From Hansfordia pulvinata (taxonomy: Eukaryota > Ascomycota > Sordariomycetes > Xylariales), in assembly GCA_006538405.1 (NCBI GenBank), contig BJKQ01000014.1:62001-126000 (forward strand): a DNA stretch of 64,000 bases. The letters are read 5' to 3'. Positions within the stretch are counted from its first letter, which is position 1, and each line of letters starts with the position of its first letter. Below, piece after piece: positions 12,401 through 25,529 of this stretch. The notes below the pieces were generated by a model that saw nothing but the letters and a program-made list of their open reading frames with translations, did not search any database and was not told the origin of the DNA. A program made the translations under genes and the position numbers.

Positions 12401-15400
12401 AGGACGACGAGGACGGGGATAAACGGGTTTCGGCTAACTCGAGAAGGACGTCGACTTGAGAATGCAAAACAGGCATGCCGCTATGCACTGCCTGATGACC
12501 TCAAATACCTCTCCCTTGTTGCGCTGTTCTGGCAGCCGCAGGACGACAGCACGGGTGCCCGCCGCCTGTCTGACCCAGACAGACCTGGACGTGATGGGGT
12601 CCAGACAGTGGTAGGAAAAGAAAGTTTCGATACTCGCATGATGGCTCGGCTTGGCGGCACCGGGGGCGAGGCGAGTCCACTGGGGCGAGCAAGGCGCCTC
12701 TTTGCCCATCCATCAGTGGTGAGTGAGTGCCTGGTTCCTTGGGGCCACACGTTATTTTTGCGGGCCTGCCTATCCCCGGCGGCCCATCGCGTTCAAGCGA
12801 AAGCCACTGCCCGCCGCCCCATCCGTGGTGCGACTACGGAGTACTGCACCCCTGAACTGCTGGCTGCCTGTCTGCTGCAGGACAAGGACCCTGTACTCGT
12901 AAGCCACGGGCTGAGTCGGAGGAGCCCACTGACCTCCCACGTTCCCGAGGGGCCGCTGACACCGACTGGCGAGCTGTTCGGACGACGAAGGCCTGACAAC
13001 GGCTGAGAGGCAGGCGTGGAAACGTTACGAGTACTCGTGCGAGCAAAAGCACCGCCGGCACGTTCAGAGTCAGTGGTGACTGATTGATTCGGCGCTTTCG
13101 CGTTCTGGACCTTGCGTCGTCAGAGATTATTCCTCTTCCGAAATAGACCTACCAAGGCAGACAAAAAGAAAATAAGCAGGGCCCGTACTCGCGTGACTCG
13201 GTACTCGTGCCGTTCGACCAGCCCGCCAGCCCTGGCGCCACTCTCGCATCGCGGTTCGTGGCGGCTGGGCAGATCCAATGGACCGCACAGCCCGAGGGGG
13301 CAGGGCTTGCAGGGGTTCCGAGCATATCCACAGGGACGAACATGGAGCCACCCACGCGTGCGTGACCATCGTCTATCCGCACTCCGTAAGACCGTTGATG
13401 AATGATGGCGATCTGGTTGACGTTCCCCGTACGGGTACGAGTGCACTGGGCAACCGGCACCTGCGCTGTCGTCGACTCTGGCAGTGCCGTGACGTTCTGT
13501 CGATACCCAGTTCACCCACCTGGTGTCCGTGTTTAAACATGCGCCGACAATCAAGTTTGACCACCCATAAGCCAACGTCATTCACCGAGAACTCTGCTGG
13601 CCTCTCGTTTCTTAATCGAGAGCCGCTGCGAGCTTGTGCAGACCGACTGGCACTGTGCGTTCGGGGAGGAGGTGAAAGCCGTCGGATCGTTCCATGCGTG
13701 CCCGAGCAGCGCGAGATACTGCTGTCGAGAAAACCAGAGGGGGCTTTTTCTTTCGATCAAGACCTTCGCAGCGTCACCTAAAAGCCACATATCCAGACCA
13801 AAACCGAACCGATCTCCCGTAACCATGTCGGGTAGCCACCTGAACGGTCCGGGGATCAAGTGAATGAATGTTGTAGCTTACTTGCATACCTGCATCCTGC
13901 ATATAGTGGCCCTCGCACCCGTGGTCATCTCTCTCTGGAATACGCTCGTTGAACGCTCGGGTCTGAGTTGCGTCAGCTGGCTGGAGCCGCTGAGCCGAGT
14001 CCGTTCCCTGACCAGCAGTGCTTCCGTCAAATACACCGTCGTCTCGAGAGCCGCGGCTCATACTCGGGAAACGCGAGCATTCGTGCGTCAGGAATATACG
14101 CCACGTATTAACCCAGTTGCTCGCCGTGATTGTTCATCCCCGCTGACCCAGCTGGGTAACAACGCACCGTTTGTCGAGTGGAATCGGGATAGCAGGAAGG
14201 AAGGGGGCGGTGACTCCATCACGAGTAGGGCGACTCGTACGAGTTCTCTCTCTGCCTTTTTAGCGCATCTTGCCATGCTTTTCTTCTTATCGTTCCTTTG
14301 CGTTTGCATGCAGATCTTGCGAGCCCCGCGCCTCATGGCGTGAAAGACATGCCTCCCCCGCGCTGCCGTCCCAAACCTCATGGCAGTGGTGGCCGTTGGG
14401 ACAAGGCGATAGCGGACTGCAAGGGCCGTGATGGTTTGAGACGGGCCAGGGGAGCCGCTAGTATAAGGTCTACTCCGTACATGTATGCGTACATGACTCG
14501 GTGGGTCGGTCTCGGCAGCGGCGGCTTCAGCGCGGATGAATCAGCAGGTCGCTGGCTGTCTGCTTGACCCAGGCCGAGATGCGGAAAGGCTTGTCCCTTG
14601 CAACCCGACCTGAGCAAGGCCTGCTTTCATCTTGGGGGTTCCCAGACTGTGTTGGCTGCTCCCTCGTGCAGTCATGCATCGTGTGTGGCAGACACATGTT
14701 TGTACGAGCTAGTTAGTGCTGCTGGGAGTGGTTAACAGCTTGTTGGTAAGGGTACGAGTACAGATAGACCCGGCTTGGGATAGGGCCGACGAGGACGTGA
14801 CCATCAGCAGGGCGCCCCGTCGCTTCTGGATCGTGAGCAAGGGGCCGTCTCCCACGCTACCTGCAACGAGGTAGCGGCAAGGCAGCTGGGTGCATGTATT
14901 TGTAGTCGGTACGAGGGCATCGTGCTGGTGAATGCTGCGGTGCGTGCGGGTACAAGGGAGGGAACCGGTGGCAGCCGGACGGCGGCGGGGTAGCGGGCGA
15001 ATGGGATCGAGCTTGTATCCAGGTGAGCACGACATTGACTCTGACCAGTCAGTTGTGGTGAGGGGCTGGCGATGCATTGCAGCAGGATCATCCATGGACA
15101 CGACTGCAGTGCGACGACGGGCAAGTGGCAGGTGGGAACGGTGAGGTAAGACCTCGCCCCAGCCGCCTGGCCCTGCGGGATGGATCATACTCGTACTTGT
15201 TGGAAGGTTTGTCAGCGCGGTGCTGTGCCGGTGTGGGCTGATGAGTGCCGCATGTTGGAGGATGGGTTAAGGGACAGGACTGGGGCGGGCTAGGCTGTGC
15301 GGAGATGGCGGCACAAGCTGGAGTTGAGTTCGAGGGCGAGAAGCCGTGCGGCCCTCTAGCTCCGAATCCACTCTGTCGGATACATCCAAGGACGATTACG

Positions 15401-18400
15401 AGTATCTGGTAGGCCCTTGTCTATAGGTACCTTGTGTGCCTTAGGCACCTCCGTAGGGAGGCATCTGAGGTACTCGTAGGTGGACACTTTGGTAAGTCGG
15501 TACATTATTCAGGTATGTATCCTAGGCAAATTTCTTCGGCAGTCTACGTATCTACCTAGGAGTACCTACCTATGTAATAAGCAGAGATCTCCACCCACCT
15601 CATGCATGGCACATCACGGACGGCTGCTAAGTTGTGAGGCTATGCAAGTAGCGCGGCACGTGAGACTACTCGTAAGTACTCCTTTCTAGAGGCACCCTGA
15701 TGACAAGGGCGTACCTATCGACAATTTGTGTACTTATGTAAGTGTCCGTCGGCCTGGGCTTCATCACTGACATGAAGTGTCTGCTACACGGGAACAGAGT
15801 TCATTTAGTGCATGTTTCCCAGTTGTATACTCCAGTCGTAGGTATGTAGGTAGGAAGAAAATGCATTTACGGGTATGATTGGAAAGCCTACATACAAGGC
15901 CTCAAGATCTCCATCTGCTTGCTTGATGCTGGAGCCCGTGCGTTGGAGCAGACCTCAAGCTACTCGTTTCTCACATGTAGGTAACACGCCAGGTAGATAT
16001 GTAGGTACCGTACCTGGGCTGGCACTTCAATGCACCTAGTGGAGAGAGCGGGAGTGCGATATGTACATCCAATGATGTACTGAGACAATCCGACAATCGT
16101 AGAACCTCAACAGCAAGCCCGAGGTGCCTCCAAGTAGGCGACGACTTGGAAACAAGCAGTGTCTGGGTTGCGAGAGTGACCAACAGCTCCGGTCCAACGG
16201 CCGGCGACGTACGTGCCGGAAGCGGAGCGGTGCAGTTCGGTCGGGCCACTTGAAGCGTGGATGGTGCAGGCACTGCTACCTCTCGACGTGCGTCGCCCCG
16301 CGCACACACGCACGCGCACGCGCACACATGTGCACTATGTACGGGTCCGACCTCACCCCTCGAGTGTCGCATCAGACCCCAGTGGATCCAACAATATGCA
16401 CGTACAGAAACGAGCACTCGTACCGTTCGGAGCATCACGGCCTCAGTCGCCGGCAGCCACAGGACGCCAGTGGGAGATGCTGGTACGTGATGAAGTATGA
16501 GTAGCAGCCCGAGTCCTGAGCAAGGACGAGGCCGCATAGTGCGGGGCATAGACCAGGAAACATACTCGTAGTACGAGTACACCGTCAGCTGAGGTGACCG
16601 CCCACCTATGGCCAATCTGCAGAGCAGCACGGAACACCCAATACATGGCCGTGTCATGAGCACAAGCCCAGCACCCGCATCACAGCAGGCACGGACTGAC
16701 CAGGGACCGGGCCGCGAGATCAATGGGGAATGACAACGGCGTTAATGCCACGAGTAGGCACGAGTACAATAGTGGTCATAATAAGAGGAATTAAAAGTGA
16801 TTATAAGGATTAAATAGCAGATCTGAGCACCCGCTTACGAGTAGGTGGGCTCTGATGAATGTAGGAACTGATAACGCCAAATAAGACGAGTACCTTAGGT
16901 AGAGAATAAGGAGCAGCTCTACGAGTACCTACAAGTAGATTGGCTGCCTCTCCCTCTGCCGGTACTCGCAGCTCGACTTTATGAGTGGGCTGATCCGGTG
17001 GTCAGACAGCCCAGATATCTCATACATCGGTTAGGTACCTCCCTAGCCACCTGGGCATAGATCCAGCCAGCACGGTAAACGTACCGGGTACAAATACGAC
17101 CGCTAAGATATTGCTGGGTCAAGTTGTACCAGACACTCATCACATATCCATCTCGTCTCCACTCCGCGTTCCTCGATGATTCCCGCCGGGACAATGCCCT
17201 CGCGGCTCTCTCGCCTAACTTTTGACGCATCTGTTCGACAAGGGCCATGCTACCTAAGGAACTCGATCGTAGTAGGCACATGCTTACTGAGGCTTGAAAA
17301 CTTACAGGTACTTTGCCTGCCTACCTACATGTCAAAACCTCCCGTCGAGTTTCATCAGTCACCACAGGGCAACAGGTCGGCCGAAATTTGTCACCCGAGA
17401 CCGAGACCACGCTAAGCCTAGAACTGCGAGCCCCTCAATTCGCACCGGCGTGGCTAGATACTCAATGAGTACCTGTACGAAACACTCGTCGAATTATGCA
17501 CGAGACCTTCCTCGATATTGTCCATTGCTGGGTGTTGGTAGCACAAAGAAAATGGGCTGGCAAGTTCAGGAATGCCCGAGTATTCTGTTTCTGCAATTCC
17601 CGACCATTGACGAGTGTTGGACGGGTGCTCTAGTATACCTGGATCTGGCTTACAAGAACATGGACTGCGTGGGTGCATGCTGGACTGCGGCTACGAGGAC
17701 AGCTGGAAATCCGTGGGTGCAGTACTCGTGTCCCCAGAATCTGTATCTTGAATGGACCGGATTCGATCTGGATTTTAACGGGAGCGACGTTCGATATGGG
17801 TGCGCGCATACATGACAGATGAGGGCACTTATTACACCCACGAAAAGCCATCGTCGTCCGCACCATGCCGCAGCGGCAAAAAAGAGCACCTCCGAGGTTC
17901 CTGCACACCTCAGCGGTTAATGGGCAGGCCGAGGTATTTGTACAAGGAGCTGTCTACTCGTAGCGCTGAGGCCAGGCTTGGGTCAAGTCAAGACGCTCGA
18001 AACCCGGGTCCCACGAGGCATCCGGGAACGCTGGGCAGCGCGGCGATGCGAGGTCCAGCGGAGCCCGGCAGGACCGGCACCCCTAATTTGTAGCCGGAAA
18101 CCCCAGGTAGCGCACCGTTTAACACGCAAAGGCTGGCCAGGGACAAAAGCGTTGCGTGTCTATGTGTAGTCATGAGCTTCGAGGAATCACTCTGCAAAAA
18201 ACAAAGTTGTCTTTAACTTGGCTGCTCAGCTACGCAATTTCCAAGTCCCGGATATCTGCTGCACCAGGCAGCCCGTCCCATGCCCCGGTGGACCTGGCCT
18301 ATGAATTGAGCACATTGGATGCTTCCATGCTCTGCTGGGTATCCATTTGCCTGCAAAGAGAGTACTCGTAATGTAGGTGCAGGAAATCCAATGGCGCCAG

Positions 18401-20390
18401 TGCCATGGAATGGGACTATCCAGATCAGAGCCATTGGCAAGGCCCGGACTGCTACGAGACAGATCCCGAGCCCTGCATGCCCCCGGGGCGCCGGGGGCAA
18501 TGCTTGTCGCTGAGATGTACTCGTGGCCCGCTGGAATTTGCCCATGCCATTGCCTCGAGCAACCCACTTATATGAGTTTCCGAGTCTCTCCCCATCCAAT
18601 GTACTCTACTCCTCTACTAGAGAAATACATAGGTATGTAGGTACCTTGGGATGCTTTTCCAGACGCCACCTGCCACCCGTACGTGGAGGTATCGTCTTAT
18701 GGGTCGATTACAACCTTGGAAGGCGCACACACGTGTGCCCAATGTACGAGTACAGCCGTACAATCTATGTAGGTAATGACCAAGCCCTCTCCTATGAAGT
18801 CCTCCTTGGAGGCACCGCCTCAACAAGGAAACCTTTCGACCGGGAGTCCCAACTTGGGTCCAACGCCTGGGGGCCATTGCTCGACATCCATGGTGGGCAA
18901 TCCTTGGTACCTAGAGACAGTCACCTCTATTATGCTCGTATATCTATCTGCTCACGAATCCAGTACAAGTAGGCACTCGTAGTTCAAGGACGGCTACGGC
19001 CTGACATCGAGAATGAGCCCTCAGTTGGACCGTACGCAGCGCCCGCAGGCCTCTGCCCCTAATTCCGGCCCCCTAAAGACCTGACCCAGAAGGGCGGCCG
19101 AGTGCAAAACCCTGGTCATGGGCATCCATGAGCTAGTGCACGCGAGAAAGAACCCAGGGAGTACCAAGTACGAGTACGCCGGGTAAGTCTCCACAACAGA
19201 TATCGTCCGCGAATGCCGAGCCTCGACGACTCCCCCCTTCATACGACAGGTGCCGCGCTGGGACTGGTTTTTCTTTCGCCGACCCCGTTCCTGAGGTAGA
19301 CATGCTCCGAACCAGGGCTACCAAGGGCTGGAGGCCAAGAACGATGCCCAAGTGCAGGTAGGTAGGGATTGCTAAGGTATTGGATGTTGTTGAAATGAAC
19401 CAGCGACCCATTCCCCATCAACTCTGCGGATGTCTTTGTAGGTGCCAGGTAGGCACGTAGGTACAGGTAGTTTGTGTACGAGTACGACTGCCCGGGCTGC
19501 GCCTGCGGTAGACCCGTGCAGCGCATCAGGAGTGTCGGCATCCAATGTACCCGCTCAATGATGGAACGACCTGGTACATGTACGTACCCATTGAAGTATC
19601 CATGTACTCGTATCCCCGAACCAATGCGCGGACACTCGCGTCGTGCTGGACCCAGTTGGACCTGCCCGGGCACTGGCAGCATCAAGTGGGTTTGGGGGAC
19701 TAGGTGCTAGGCCGCTCTACCAGCCCATACGTGCCCGCCTTCCTTCCCTGCATACGAGCGGCGCTCTCACGTTAGCCCGCCTGGATGCTCGCCCGTGTCT
19801 TGTCCCGTCGTGGCACCTGCGGCCGTCGAATTGTACATCAACTCGGCCTTCCCGACTTCTCCCACCCCGTCCGTCCACCATCCACCTTCACCACCAGCAG
19901 CTATTTTCCTTTCTTCGCCGTCGGTCGTCTCTCAGCTTCTTTTCGGGACGCACGCACGCCGCCCAGGGCCCAGGGTCAGGATCAGCACGGGCTCACGTTT
20001 GCCTGGCAGAAAGAGCGGGATTTCAAGGCCGCTCTAGACGTTCGGGACCCGCGGATCGTTTGGCCTAACTCCACCATCGACCGACAGGGCGACTCGATTC
20101 GTCTGCCATCGTCATCCATCGTCAATCTCGTCAATCTCGTCGCCGCCTCCCCATTCTCCTTGTGTTCTCGGCCTGGATTGGCCTGGTCCTTCTCCCGAGC
20201 CAGTCGCCAACTCGTCGCCTGGACGCTCCCTCTCGAGTTGGCTCTTTCGTCTCTGCTGGCCTTCTTCATCGGCCCGTCCTTAACCCCCCTTTCAGTACCC
20301 ATGATTCCCGGTCGTTCTCTCTTCTGCTTCTAAGTGATACCCCCTGTTCTTCTTCGCTTCGCGTGGACTTCCCCTGGCCACCTTTTCACC
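9499..20390. other. 10.9 kb without a recognisable gene
   Basis: Many frames are open for 60-250 codons, but none has a recognisable motif, consistent codon use or splice-joined continuation. From about 11.9 to 19.7 kb the DNA is punctuated by TACGAGTA/TACTCGTA and by TAGGTA/GGTACC-type words. Examples lie at 11975, 12893, 13025, 14752, 16563, 18745, 19168 and 19477. A short G-rich/A-rich tract lies at 11144-11162. The last 600 bases are C/T-rich and are probably the leader of the KH gene. Confidence 0.6.
16563..16579. repeat. Inverted pair of the TACTCGTA motif
   Basis: TACTCGTA and TACGAGTA are separated by a single base, a perfect hairpin-type inverted repeat within the gene-poor segment. 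Confidence 0.8.
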
Positions 20391-23300
20391 ATGCAAAAAC
20401 TCGTCAATATGCGCCATTGGCCCGAAAGGATGAGTCCCAACTTCGGCATGTCCTCCAGGCCCAACAACATGAACATGCCCATTATGCAGAAGGGCAACGC
20501 GGCCGTCTCGCCTCTCAGCCCTTCGCCTGCCGCCGACTCGACGATCCACTTCGCCTTCAACGTCCCCCTGGCTTCCGACCTGGCTGGCCCCAACACCGAG
20601 GAGGTCCTGCACTCGACCGAGCACTCAGTCATGCGATGGACCCATCCCTCCGAAGCTCCCGATGACATCCCGATCCATCAGCTTCCCGTCCACACCCAGA
20701 ACCTCGACACCCTACGCAACCTATGCTACGACTTGACCAACGGGCCCCTTCCTGTGGAAGCCCACGTCCTCATCACCCCGAAGAGTACCAAGGGCCAAGT
20801 GACCACTGTCAGCTTGTCCGGTGCCCCCGAGCTGGTTCACAAGAGCCGTGAGACGATCTTGAGCGGCATCCCTCTGGCATTAGTATGATTACCCCGCTCC
20901 TGATCGATGGGAAACCCAACTCTGGAACATAGTCTGACCGACGCCTTTGTTCTTATAGCGCTGCACCACCGTCGACGTGGATTATGGCCTGATAGTAGAC
21001 GCCAAGGCTGGGGTGGTTCGCGAGCATGTCACCGATGCCCTCGACACATTCGCCTCTTTCTGCGGTGTCGACATATTCATCCTCGGCCCCAAGCTCGCCC
21101 CGACTGTTGATGGGCTTAATGGCAATGTTGAAGTGATTCGTGATCAGCGCTGGCGAGTCGCCATTTATGGTGACATCGAATCCACAGAACATGCCAAGAC
21201 CCAGGTTTTGATCTTCATCGACAAACTCGTGAGTGCTTCTTCCCTTCAGACTTTGTGAAACCGGAGAGTCGTCTCCCACTGGTATCCATGTGTCGAACCT
21301 CGAACACACAGGCATGGTCTGGTCGCTGACTCGAAAACAGCTGGGACGTGCTGTCGATACCATGCGTGTTGATAGCGGTCTGCACCCTATTGTCTGCGGC
21401 CGCTCTCGCAAGAATATCAAGCTCATCGAGTCTGCAACCAACACGGCCATTTACTTCCCGCCGTTTGCTCAACTCTACCGATACTGCCCTCCTAATGCCT
21501 CTCGTCGCAACCCCGAGGAGATATTCATCACCGGCGAGAACCCCCAGGGGATTCAACTCGCCAGCCAGAAGATTCGCGAGCTGGTGGGCAGGACCAAGAT
21601 TTTTGTGAAGGATGGGTTGGTCACTGCGGCCAAAATCGACAACGTTCTGCTTGGCCGGATGGACAAGATTCGGAAGATCATGGAGACCAACGGCACTTTC
21701 ATTATGTTCCCACCGCTTGCCTCGCAGCGCAACTTGATTCGAGTCCAAGGTGTGGAGGGGCTGCAGATCGAGCGCACCATGAAGGAAATCATGGCTCTGG
21801 TTAGTCGGACTCGAGAACCCACGTCCGTGATCAAGCTTGCTGACCTCGAAAACACAGGCTGGTCAATTCTACTACGGGTCCTGGTGGATTCAGCACATGG
21901 GTGCACAGCAACTGCCCCCCTCTCAGGAGCTGCGGACCATTCTGGGAGACATCTGCTCCGGCTCTGATGCGGACATCTCCCTGGACAAGATGACCTTCAC
22001 CCTGACCGGGTCCGACGATGCTGTCAAGGAGGCCATGAATGTGCTGTCTACCATTCCGTTCATCAGCAACACTCAGCACCAGATCCGTGTCAAGATTGAG
22101 TTGGCCAACGAGCACAAGGAGTTCGTTTCTGGCAAGAAGAATGGCAAGATCAACAAGATCATGACTCAAAGTAAGTCGAATCGGGACTTGAACCGTATTC
22201 GAATCGCAACTGACATCCATCACCAGGCAATGTTCAGATCATCTTTGATAGTTTCAGAGAGTACAACTTTGACATCGATGTCATAGCGCCCAACTACGAC
22301 TCAATGAAACAGGGCATGATGCTTGTGGAACAAGAGATGCCTGCCTCGATTTCCTTCCACGTTCCCGACCAGTACCACAAGCGCATTATCGGCATTGGTG
22401 GCCAGCACATCCAACGCATCATGAAGAAACACTCGGTTTTTGTCAAATTCTCGAATGCCATGGACAGAGGGGGGATGGGTCGCGAAGATGACGATGTCAA
22501 GGTCGACAACGTTATTTGCCGCACTCCAGCCCGCAACGCCCAGAATCTGGAACTAGTCAAATCTGAGATTCTGGACATGGTTGACCGTGCCGTGAGTGAA
22601 TATTCTTCTCCCGAGAAAACTCTCGACTGACCGTTTACAGCACTCCGAGTTCACCTCTCAGGTGGTTTCCGTTGACCGTCTCTACCATCGCCAGCTCATC
22701 GCTCGCCTCGCTGAAATTGACGAACTGGAGAAGAAGTGGAATTGCAAGATCATCTTCCCCAGCACCGAGCAGGCGAGTGACGAGGTGACCGTTACCGGCC
22801 CCGAGTGGCAGGTGCCTCTCTGTGCAGATGGATTCTTGGTAAGTGTGACATTGCGTTTGTTTCCAGACCAGCCTCTAACCGCTTGCAGGGCATGGTTCCC
22901 GAGACCCACGAAGTCGTCCTGGGTAGAACCGCCGAATTGGTCAAGTTCGTCGAGTCATCCGACTTCACCAACGACCTCACCTCGAAGCTGAAGACCCAGC
23001 ACGAGATCACCTTGGAGGTGCTCGAAAACCCCGAAGAGAAAACCAGCGAGGGCGAGCGAACCATGACCTTGGTCTGGAAACTCACTCGCAACAACGCCGG
23101 TGGTCTGCGTGATGCTATTGAGTTCCTCTTCGAACAGTTCACTGCGGCCGGCGTGGAGTACAACGTTGTCAAGGGTTACACCAGTCGGCCCAAGTCGGAC
23201 TCGTTTGAGGATTCGCTTCAATACTTCAACTCCAAGCTCTTGCAGCACGCTCCGGCTACAGTGGGCAATGATTCGCCAGTCCGTCCCACGATCAACGAGG

Positions 23301-23716
23301 AGGGCACCCAGCAGCGAACTACCACCATTTTTGACAAGCTTCGCAAGCCCTCTCAGCTTCTGTCTTCCCTGGACCGCCGAAAGAACAGCTCCCACTCGGT
23401 CAATACCCTCTTCAAGGGCTCCAGCAACGTCTCCAAGTCGTCTCTGATTTCAATCGAGTCTACCCGCAGCTTCAATGCCGACCGCAACCCCTGGAATGAC
23501 AGCGGTGTCAACCTGCCAGACGACGAGGGCAACCCTTGGGGTAGCCGTCTCTTCATGCCCTTCGACAAGGGGCAAGGGCTTACCCCCAACATGATTTCCC
23601 ACGGCGGCGACATTACACCCCGGCACAACAACCGTGTGTCGGGAGATAGTGGTCGACCGTCGACTTCTCATTCTACCCATTCTGGATACCCCGGTCCGAT
23701 CGGATCATACCGTTAG
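20391..23716 (+). CDS. Multi-KH-domain RNA-binding protein
   Basis: Seven exons: 20391-20882, 20959-21228, 21341-21799, 21858-22170, 22227-22591, 22641-22838 and 22889-23716. They join to an intact frame of 974 residues. Donors are GTATGA, GTGAGT, GTTAGT, GTAAGT, GTGAGT and GTAAGT. The clearest KH domain carries the GxxG loop in RIIGIGGQHIQRIMKKH at about residue 564. Other KH-like units contain HPIVCGRSRKNIKLIE, VLLGRMDKIRKIME and FVSGKKNGKINKIMTQ, plus a degenerate one near RQLIARLAEIDELEKKW. The C-terminal 200 residues are Ser/Asn-rich and look disordered. It resembles the Bicaudal-C/vigilin style of repeated KH proteins, which bind mRNA in the cytoplasm. The exact orthologue is not certain. 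Confidence 0.86.
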
Positions 23717-25093
23717 ATTCCCGTCTTTTAGATGCTACGTCTGCAATACCCCCGGCTGGATTATACCCTGGCGCAACGAATACCCGATACCTCGATCTTG
23801 CACGGATCGACGCAGCCTGATTTTGTCATTGTTTGTTTGCTGTTGTGTTTTTGTTTTTCTCTCTTGATTCCCCACGGGCAGCCGGGTTCTGCTGCACACG
23901 ATTTGATCTGACGCTTATATCCACGACACCACCGAGAGATGATACCAATGGTTGCTTGAGGCAGCGAAGCGACTTTGCAGACCGAGCAGACGGGAGATGA
24001 TGATGCCACAAAAGCCAACAAGAAAAGATACCCCCAGGGTTAAACCGAGGCAGTGAAGGTGTTTGCGTTTGATTTTCAAATGTGGTTTCAATCTCTTCAC
24101 CAGATATCGTTACCCCACATGTGCTGTTGCGGTCTCTTTCATGTTTCTCTATTTTTATCCGTATTTCCTTTACACTTTTCTTCATGGAGGACAGCTGGCA
24201 TGGAGGGGCGTGGCAGTTGAGATACACGATGTTGGAATTTTTGGCAAGGGCAGCCTGGCCTGCCTCTGAAAGGTGTTTGGAGGGAGGGAGGATACCAAGG
24301 TGATGAATGGGGGAAGGGCGGTTTTGCAACTAAATACCCTCGACGATGTCAGTCGATCGACTGCATCGTCTACGATGTGTCGGGGAATATCCCCGAGACG
24401 GCAACGGCAATGATACCCTCTTGTTTGACGCGAAAACTCGCCATTGAAATGTGACTAAGCTACCTGAAGGCGTGCACAAACGAAGGACGCGGCCGCACTA
24501 TAGTCCTGCTGATTGTCTTTTGAAGGTTCTGTGCGCTGGCAGCACTGGCGGCTTTCAGGGTGATTGCCGGCGAAGGCTTAGCCGGCTACCGATTTGCGGC
24601 GACTCGCGAAGTGACTGCATCGTCCAGCCTTACTCTTTGCGCAAGCACACCTCGGCGAACATGCCTCGGCGCCGCGCATGTAAATTTGGTTCCACACGAC
24701 CGCAGTGTCTATTTGGGCGCCCTACAAAGGCGGCAGTCCTATGTCCACTTGGAGAGGCCTGGATTGGGAACGATGATGTCATTGAATCTCGTAGAAGAGG
24801 GGCCCACGATCGTTCTTGGGCGCATGGGCGCGTCGCGGCCTCTGTCTGAGCTTCCCACGATGCCCGCGTGGAGGAGGACGACGACAAGGGCCTGTTGAGA
24901 TTCGCCCTGGCGATAATGCTACAACTTGGATACCCATTCAGGGATGCAAGAGGCGCCGACAGCGGCTAAAGAGACATGAATTCTGCAAACACAGGCACGT
25001 ATGCAGTTGGCGGAGACGGCAGAACGAGATTTCGAGACGCTTAGGTAGTGTGGATATGGATCATCCTAGCCCGTGAGGACCTACTTGTATTGT

Positions 25094-25113
25094 GCTACTC
25101 GTATACGAGTAGC
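25094..25113. repeat. Perfect 20-base palindrome built from TACTCGTA/TACGAGTA
   Basis: The left half GCTACTCGTA is followed directly by its reverse complement, with no spacer. It is the longest perfect palindrome among the copies of this motif that I saw. Confidence 0.9.
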
Positions 25114-25448
25114 CAGGTGCGTTGGCGTGATGGGACAAACGCGGTTGCGCGAGAGGGAAAGGGCAAAAAAAAAGCAGCCAGGCATGGCATGGATAGGTGC
25201 AGTCGGGAACGGGGCGACCGGAGCTTCTCGTCCTGTGCCAGGGCCCGTAATCGTGGGTGTCGCCCCCCCGCTCCCCAGCTTTTGGTTTGTCCGCATCCGA
25301 TGGTCTCCCGATGCGCGATCGCCCCGGACAAGCGAAGCTGGTTCTTCTCCACGAGTGGCGGTTGACCGCGACCAAAACCGAAAGTATTCACATTCGTATC
25401 TAGGGTGCATGGTTGCAAGACCGGGTAACGGCCGGGAGGCAGGGAGAC

Positions 25449-25461
25449 ATAGAGAGATAGA

Positions 25462-25525
<64 letters not shown>
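25449..25525. repeat. GATA/GA microsatellite
   Basis: Four imperfect AGAGATAG units followed by about 25 uninterrupted GA dinucleotides. Confidence 0.95.

Positions 25526-25529
<4 letters not shown>

Noticed and set aside
12368..13006. 212-codon open frame on the plus strand
   Set aside because: Composition looks random, no motif or splice-joined continuation; treated as a chance frame.
15971..16723. 250-codon open frame on the minus strand in the gene-poor region
   Set aside because: No ordered hydrophobic/charged pattern, many Cys/Arg/Ser residues typical of chance frames in GC-rich DNA, no conserved motif, and it crosses several TACGAGTA motifs.
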